Part shown: positions 25,267 to 34,200 of the stretch, one piece after another
Layout of the letters: each line of letters begins with the position of its first letter
Numbering within the stretch: the stretch's first letter is position 1
Assembly: GCA_017427985.1 (NCBI GenBank)
Contig: JAFRRS010000023.1
Location: 186,001 to 250,000 of the forward strand
Length of the DNA stretch: 64,000 nt
Direction: 5' to 3'
Origin: Bacteroidales bacterium
GTDB lineage: Bacteria > Bacteroidota > Bacteroidia > Bacteroidales > F082
Notes under the pieces: model-generated
The model's input: only the letters and a program-made list of their open reading frames with translations
What the model was told of the DNA's origin: nothing
Databases searched by the model: none
Position numbers and translations under genes: made by a program

Positions 25267-28200
25267 TTACTTAACGATTAATCTTCCGTGGTAGATGTTG
25301 CCTGAGGCGGTGAAGACCTGTATGTCGTACACGCCACGTGTCGTCAGTCCCTTGACTTCCCTGCTGCCGTCGGTGTTGCGACGGATTACGGTGCCTATGA
25401 TGTCGGTGATGATGACTTCCGTCACCGTTTCTGTCTCAGGGATGTCAAGCGTTATCGTCCTGCCTTTTTCCACTGGGTTCGGGTACATGCTGAACGTCAT
25501 CAGGCTGTTCGATGCGGTGCTGAACCTCACCTCGTAAGGGTTCTCGATGTCGCCTGCAACAGCGTTCTTCTCGAACACCATGTTTTCCATGCTGTTGAAG
25601 TTCATTGCGCCGCCGATTCTGTCGATGAGACCGAAGTTTATCGCTTCGCCGTCTTCGCCCGAGACCGTGAGCACTGCGTAATAGCAGTCGAGTGGCGGGA
25701 AGTGCTTCAGTATCGCGCTGCCTCGGCACTCGCCGTTGACAAACGCGCCGAGTTCCATGTTGCAGTCGGACAGTCTCTCGCCGTCAAGGTACACTGCTGC
25801 CACCACCGTGAGGTTGTCCGCGAATGCGTGGCGGTTCGTCGTCAATAGATGAGGCGCGTCAGGCGTGGCGAGGTCTTCATTCCTGCTCACATTGTATGTC
25901 AGCGTCTTGTTGTTTTCAGCGTTAGACTTGTACATGTAGCCCTTGCCTGGCTCGAGATTGATGACAGGATACCATCCGTAGCCGCTGTAGTAGATCGACG
26001 ACTCGTTGTGGCTCTTCATGATGTCGTTAGCCTCAGGCGTGAAGCCATCAGTGGCGGAGTTCACATTGCGTTTCGTATCCAAAGGATAACCTATCCAGTT
26101 CCATTCTGGGTTGATGGTTATCTCATGCTCGTCGGCATGTGAGCGCGGACCCTTCACCGTCGTCACACCGTCGTCGACAAGCTTGAGCCTGTAGCTGCTT
26201 TCGTTGTCGATGTCGGTAAGAGAGCCGTACCAGTAGTTATAGCCCAACGTCGGATAATAGTTGTCGACAAACGCCAGGTGCGACTTGATTTGCAGACCGT
26301 TGCTACCGAGTGTCTTCTCGAGGCTGTCGAGGCCGCTGATGGTGCTCTGCTCGATGTACGTCGACCACCAGTTCCAGCCCGCCACGAGGGTGTCGTTCTG
26401 GGTTAAAGATGTTATGTACTGCACCCATGTCGCCTGCTTGCCGTTGTATCCAGTGTAGCCGCGCTCGTCCTTGATGTTCATCGTGTGCACGTTGAGGACG
26501 TAGTAGCCAGTCTCGTTTGTCAATCCAGTGATGTCGACGTTGTACAGCGAATCCGCGACTTTGGTGACGGTTACGCTTTCGTTCATAAGGTTAACAGGGT
26601 TTACACCTGCATTGCACCACAGTGTCATGTCCCTGTATGTGAATGTCGAGTCGATGATTGGCTCATTGAACTTCACCTGGAAACTTGTGAGAGGCTCGGT
26701 AATGAATGGGTCTGTCGGGATGCCTATGATTTCCTTCACATCAAGCAGGTTCGTCTTCAAAGTGTAGACAAGAGTGTAAGTCACATTGGTCTTTGCCGCG
26801 GATAACGTGTCGACGATATGCAGCTTGTTCTCGTATACCGGGTCTGTCATATCTGTCAAAGTAACAAATGTCTGCCACACGTTTTGTAGAGGAATGACTT
26901 GTCCGTCGCTGTCTCTCGTGCAGCTCACGAGCTCGTACTTGTCTCTACCAGGGTCGTTACATTTACCGTAGTTCCAGCCCACTCTCGAAGAATTTATCGT
27001 GAGTGTTACGATGGTGTCGTCAACGGTGACATAATCATCGAATGTCATATCGGTGACTAATCCCACCCCAGTACTTCCGCCTTGCGAGAAATAAATGGTA
27101 TCAGGATTGTCGTATGCATCGAGGATGTCGTTCACGAGAAAGTCGTTGATGTTATCGTCTTTTGCACCATAGATACGAATCGGGTGGATAAGCTCATGCA
27201 GTCTCAGGGAGCTCACAAGACTCAGCTCCGGGTTGCCTTTACTGCTGTTGTGAATGACATGTGCCTCGTATGAAACGAAATGGCCGAGCAGCGAGCTGGT
27301 GAACAGCCACTCACCCACTGCGGTTCTGCCGCTCTCGATGTTGCCGAACGGGATGTTCATCAGGCCTATTTGTGCATCGTTGCCGTTGTATGATGCGCCG
27401 TACATCGCGAAGTCGACGGCGAGACCTTTCTCGTTGTCCACGATTTCAGGCTCTGCTGTCTCAAGGTTGACGTTCTTGGCTGTTCCTGCGCCTTTGTTAT
27501 GGATACGCACTCCGAGTTCAGCGGGCACGCTAGGTTCGATAACGTCTTCTGTGAGAGCGTCGTCGCCAAGGATGTCGCGCTGCATGAAGTAATCGACATA
27601 GAGGTCTGGGCTCGGGTTGACGGTGAGATCCACCGGATACAAATCAAACACCACCTCTTCAAGAGTATATGGGTCGATGAATGAGAACGTGCCGCCGAAC
27701 GAGTAAACCTTAGGTGTAGTAGGAGCCGCATTCTTTGTCGGTATGAACTGGATTATGGCAGTACCGTCTTTTCCTGCGCCCAGCGAGCCGTGTTCCACAC
27801 TGGTGATTTCATTAAGCGAGGTGACGTCGATTTGGAACAGGTTGGTGCAATCATCACCTGTATTCTTGTCTTTGACGACCAAATCAAGCACGATGTCTTC
27901 AATGGAATTCTCATCGCTGCTGTTATGTACCGAGAATGTGCCTTCGAAAGCCTCGCGCGTCATTGTCATTTTCTGTGAGAACTTCACTGTGACGTGGGCG
28001 CACACGCTGCTTTCCCCTTGGTTGTTAAAGAATTCTTCCAGATATTCGTACGCATCCGTGAAGCCATCAACCAGACTCATGTCGTTGTCATCGTCTTCCT
28101 GATTCCACTCATGGTCATTTTCACCATCTTTACCAACGACGATACTTTGCATCTGCCACCACATACATTCCAACCTATAGCTCAAACGGCGGAATTCATC

Positions 28201-31200
28201 AGCCCTTTCAAACACTTCGGTGTCGTATTCCATAAAATCGTCGCTCCACCCCTCTGGCACATCGGTTTTCTTATATATCTCCATATCCCAGTAATCGACA
28301 CTTCTGTTCCAGCGTGCCACTGCTGCGATTATGTCATCATGTGTTATCGAGGTGCCGACAAAAGTAGAAGCCAGATTCTCCGCTTTAAATGAACTTATTT
28401 TTCTATCCAAGCTGTTTTTACACAAATCAGTAAAATCAGAAAGAAAAGCCGACATGTTCAGTTCTTCCTGCCATACATCCTCGCTGAAAAGCTGTGTAAT
28501 TTGCTGAGCGACACCTTCCGCGACAACAATATTGGCAATAATCCTGAATCCCATTATCCATTGCTCTATATTATATTGCCAATAGTGCGGCACTTCAATC
28601 ATCAAGTTTCTATTCTTTGTTTCCACTTTATAACAGCTGTTGGAAAGATCCATAGCCGCGGTACTCATATTCATTATACAGTTCATATTACCAACAAGTG
28701 GAATCGACCACTCAGCTGCTTCAAGCAAACACTCACCAGTATTAACGACATTTTGCAACTGGTTGGCTACAACATCTTTTGCGCTTGAGCCGGCATGATA
28801 ATCTTTGTATGCGCCTATGCCCGCACTAACCATTCCTGTCAAACCACATTTCGCCACATTGAGGGTCGTCGCAAATCCTTGGCCGACAAAAGGAATACAT
28901 CCAGCCATATTATTAAACACATTCATGAATTCCACCAGACATGGTGTGCATGACTCATCTGTAGTGCCAGGTGTGCCATCATCACCTTGGGCATCCGGTC
29001 TTTCACGACCCATGCCAGGTCCACCAATCGAATATGTTGGGCCTTTGCCTCCACCAAAGCCAATAGGCAGATGATATGGTATGTCCGGTCCGCCACAATA
29101 AACAGTCAAAATATTTTTACTTGAGAATTGCGCCCATTGTCTTTGATCATTACAATAGAAATAACTCTTTGTCTGTGCTCTTGAAGAGCAGCCGTCATCA
29201 CCTCTGTTTCCTCTGCTTGCAATACGAGAATACTGGCAAGGCACAATAATAGTTGTCTGCGCTGCTATTGAGTCAATGATGTCATACAAAGGTGCAAAGG
29301 TGTATTCATTATTATCATCAAATGTCAGCTCGACCTCGTAAGTGGTGATAAGTCCGTGGTTTGTAATGATAAGGTTGAAATTGTCGGTCTCGCCATACTC
29401 AAGTTCACGTGTTGGTGTATTGTCAATAGTCAATACAGGCTTTGGAACATTTGTCTCAAAATTGACTATCAGCTCAAAGGTGTATTCATCCTGAATCTCA
29501 GTAGGCACCACGTCCCAGGAGTATGTAACAGCTTGGTATTGCATGAAAGCGTCCAGCCTAATGACATTACCTGCTGTCACTTGTATTGTGTTGTTATATT
29601 CAGCATGACGGTCGGCGCTGACTCTTACGCGATACCAACCTTCCGGCAGGTCTTCGGCACGGAATTGTCCGTCGGAGTCGGTATAGCCTTGAGCCACGGT
29701 TGCAAGCGAGTAGTAACCTTTTATCGTGACATAGGCGCCTTCGAGATGCGGTCCGTGTCCGCCGTTGGTGTTATAGGTGTATTCGTCGGTGGCATCCACC
29801 AGAATTGTTCCCGTCGATTCGGAGACAGCGTCGATGGTATAAGGCAGCACCTTGTCATCGCCGCGCTCGCTGTGAAGCACTATGGTGCCAGTGTATTGTA
29901 TCAGATTGATGTCGCTGGCAGGCGACAGACGCAGCGAGAAATATGCAGTGTCGTTGACGGCTATCGAAGAGAGCGTGTCGTTTCCAACAACCGACAGCCA
30001 TGACACATCAGGAAGGTCAACAACGATTAGACCTGTCTCCGTAGTGCCGCCGTTGACAAGCATCACGTCGACAATCTTGCTCTTGCCTTTTGTCATGTTG
30101 GTCGTGAGCGCGCTCGGATACATGTCGAGGTCGCTTACGGCAGGTTTGCAATAATACCACACGTTGAACTGGACTTCAGCGCCTTCATCGCTTGAGACTT
30201 TCAGTTTAAGTTCCTGATAATCTATGCCTTCCGTCAAGGTGGAGCCGCTTATCGTATAAACGAGATAGTCGGCATCGAGACCGCCGAGTGTCAACGGCGC
30301 TGCCGTCACCGTGCAGCCCTCGACACTTGACATCTTCGTAAGCTGTATGTTTGTCATCGTGAGGTTGCTCTTGTTTCTGATGAGGACAGAGTCGCGCACG
30401 GACCAGCCCTGGTCGACGAGGCACATCTTCGAGCCGTCATAATTGAGAAGAGCCAGGCCCGGGATGTTGAACGCGTCGTGTTGTGCCGTGCTGGTGTTTC
30501 CCTCTCTGCCTGAGTTCACGATATAGTAGCCTGATTCTGTCGCCATAGGCACAAACGTTGTGGAATAGAGACCGTTGGCGTCGGTGTGAGCCATGATGGT
30601 ACGTCTGGTGTCCATCACGATGACGCTCACCTCCACGTCGATGTCGACGGCGGGGTTGCTCTCCCAGTCGACGACAGAGCCGTGAATCGGGATGGTGCTG
30701 CCCATCGAGAACACCGTCTCATCCACAACCGTGGTGAAGGTGAACAGGTTCGACACGCCGCCTCTCAGTCTTATGGTGTCCGACAAAGTGCCGCTGCTCA
30801 CTATGATGTTTGCCTCGTAATTATATTTAGGTGTCGTCGGGTGGAATCCCAGCGCCAGGATGCCGCCTGTCATGTCATTCCAGCCCGATGCCTTGTTGTA
30901 TGAGAACATCGCGGCGTCGACGCCGGTGATGTCAACACTAATGTCGCTCAACAGATAATAACCGGTCACCGCCACCGATGTCGAGACGTTGCCGTTCATC
31001 GCAATCTCGCCAAAGTCGACGTTACTGTTGCTCACAAGCAGCTCCGGTTTCACTTTCACGTAGAACGAATACACCGGCGAAGTCTGCTCATGGCAGGCGT
31101 TTCTCGCCACCACATACCAGTTGTATTTGTGATGGTTCGTCAACGCCGACGACAGATTGACATAGCAGTTGCTCATCCCAGGGATGTACGGCTCCGTCGG

Positions 31201-34200
31201 TTCCGTGTCGTTGACATCCCACAGATATATGTCGTACAGTTCGGCGTTTGTCACCGAGTTCCAAAGCAGTGATACAGGCATGTTTTTGATGGTGTCGGTG
31301 CCCTCGCTCGCCAATGTCGTCGACATGTAGCTGAAAGCGCCAAGCGGTTTTCTGTGGAACTCGACGTTCAGTTTATAGATACTGTCGCATGTGTAAATCG
31401 ATGTCAGAGAGTCGTAGTAGGTGCCGCTTTCTGTCAAAGTCCTGCCGTGCCACACTATGCTGGCGAGGTCGCACACGAGGCTGTCTTTTTCAAACAAATA
31501 GTTCTGATGCACTGTAAGGTCGAGGTGCATGATGCTGTCGATTCCGAGATACGAGGTGCCTACGTTGGTGTATATCCTCTCTCCCACCGCTGGCGCGACG
31601 ATGTTGAAGCCGTTGGCGACGTAATTCTCACCGTCGCATATGTCGGCATATATGGTGTTTTCTATCACCTGTCTGAATTCGTAGCATCCCATGTCGATGA
31701 CGCTGTTCTGGATACGCTCGTCGCCTGCGAGGTCTATGGCGTAAGGCCTGATGCCCGTTGTCGTTCCAGCGTCAAGGCATGCCGAGGTGGCTGTGAGCTG
31801 CCACGACCAGTCGCCTGCCGCGAAGTTGTGGCCTGTCACCGTCGTCGGATTGAGGAAGCCCGGATAGTTGGCTTCCGGGTCAGCACCAAAGTTGTCGGCA
31901 CTCAGGTTGATATTGCCGTCGCCTTCGTATCCGCCTGTCACAGCGCAATATGTTAGCGTGACGTTGTAACCTGATACCTGACCGTATCTGTTGCCCCATA
32001 TTATGGAGTTCACAATACTGCCACTGCCGCTGTAATAACTGGAAACACCATAGCTGTCGTTGTTAACGATGTCGCAGTTAATGACTTTTGAGTCGTTATG
32101 CATATACAGTCCGGCGTTGTTGTTTGCGACGAGGCAGTTGTCCAAAATGCTATTCTCCATGGAGACCGCATATGACGACACGTCGTTCTTGGTGATGATA
32201 CAGTTACGGACATAGCTCTTGGCATTCAGATTCATCACTTTATTCGACGAGTGTGCGTTTGTCAGGGTGAATCCGTCGAAATATGTGGTGTCGGCGAATG
32301 CCGTCAGCTGGTTCACCAAGCCTTGCGCGTTCTGTCCGTCAAGTGTGGTGACGTTGTTCTTGAGGTCGCGTCCTGTGAGGTCGAAGTCGTAAGGCTCGGT
32401 GCCTGCGAAGCCGCCGTATATGTCGATTCCGTTGTGCAATGTCAGCATGTAGTTGTCAGCCACGCCGTCGCCGGTGTACGTTCCTGCCGCCACCCACACC
32501 TTGAGGCCTCCGCACGACGACGCGATGCCTGCCGCCACGTTGATGTCATCGATGGCGTTGGCCCACGATGTTCCGTCTTTGCTGCCGGCACCCGTCGTGG
32601 TGACGTACACTATGCCGTCGCTGTATGTCGGCAACGTCGAAGTCGTGTGATTCGACTCGTAGCATCCGATGTCGATGGTGCCTTGCTTCACACGGTCGTT
32701 GCCAGCGAGGTCTTTCTCCGGCACGCTGATGCCTTCCGATGTGCCTCTGTTCACGCAGACGGAGCCTTCACCGAGCTGCCACGACCATGCGGTGTTGGTG
32801 TTGTCGACACCAGCCGTGGTGGAAGGGTTGGCGAATTTAGGATGGAACGCGCCCGAACCGCTGTTGTTTCTGTCGAGGATGACGTTGTCGGTGCCGTCAT
32901 AGCCGTCAGTCACGGCAGTGTTTTTCATGGTGATGTTTCCGCCGCTGACCTCAAGTGGGGAGCTGTATCTCTCGTTGCCCCACACTATGGTGTTGATGAT
33001 GTTGTTTCCACTATAGTTCGGATTGCTGTAGACACCGCCGCCGCTGTTGCGCACCACGTCGCAGTTCGTCATCGTGCTGCTTGTCAACATATACACGCCG
33101 CCGGCGTTATACGAGCCGCCGGTGTTGTTCGCCACAAGGCAGTTGTCGAGAGTAGCCTCGGACAGATATACACCGCCCGTGCTATTGGATTTGTTGTTTT
33201 TGATGACGCAGTTCGTCACTTGTGTTCTGGAGGCATAAATACCACCCACATTATATTCTCTGTTGTTACCGACCACAGTGCTGACGTTTCTGCTTATCTC
33301 ACATCCTGTCACTGTCGACGAGTTGGCTTTCACGCCGCCAGCCTCGCCACTGCATGTGTCCTGGGTGATGACGCAGTTCTGCAGTATGGAATTGTCCATT
33401 TCCACGCCACCGGCAGTGCCTGCCCTGTTGCCGTTCACCATACAACCCTTCATTGTGGCATACATCATATAAGCACCGCCACCAGTGGAAGACTGGTTGT
33501 TTGTGATTGTGCAGTTTTCTATCAAGCTGCGGCAGTCGGATGCGGCATACACGTACATGCCGCCGCCACCGTATGTAGTGCTGTTGCCAATAACAACGCA
33601 ATTACGCAAGACGCTCTTGCCCTTGAGATACAGACCTGCTCCGTATTCGCCAGACACTCGTCCGTTGGTGATTGTGAAGCCATCGATATATGTGGAGTCG
33701 CTGAAGTGGGTTTCCTGATACAGCACACGCTGCACTTTCTGTCCGTCGAGTATGGTCTTGTTGGCGTTGAAGTCACGGCTGGCGAGGTTGTAGTCTTTCG
33801 GCTCGTTGCCTGCGAAGCCGCCATAGAAGCTCACTCCGTCATACAACGTGAAGGCGTTGTTTGCCGCCACGCTGTCGCCAACGTAGGTGCCTGCTTTCAC
33901 CCACACCTTGTGCAGGTTGTTAGTGCGTGCCTGTCCGATGGCATATCTGATGTCGCCAGTGGCGTTGGCCCACGAAGTACCGGTTTTGTTACCTGATCCG
34001 TTAGGTACAACATACACTATCTCGTCGAAAGTCGGTATTGTGGTCGCGGTGAAGTTCGATTCGTAGCATCCCATATCGATGATGCCTTGCTGAACACGGT
34101 CGTTGCCCGCGAGGTCTTTCTCAGGAACGGTGATGCCTTCCGACGTTCCTCTGTTGATACAGAAAGAGCCGTCGGCGAGCTGCCATGAGTCAGGTGATGT

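Noticed and set aside
32251..33996. Long (581 codons) open frame on the plus strand opposite the giant gene
   Set aside because: It is the complement of a repetitive, low-stop coding sequence. The composition (many His, Val, Cys) has no family character, and the frame follows the four modules on the other strand.
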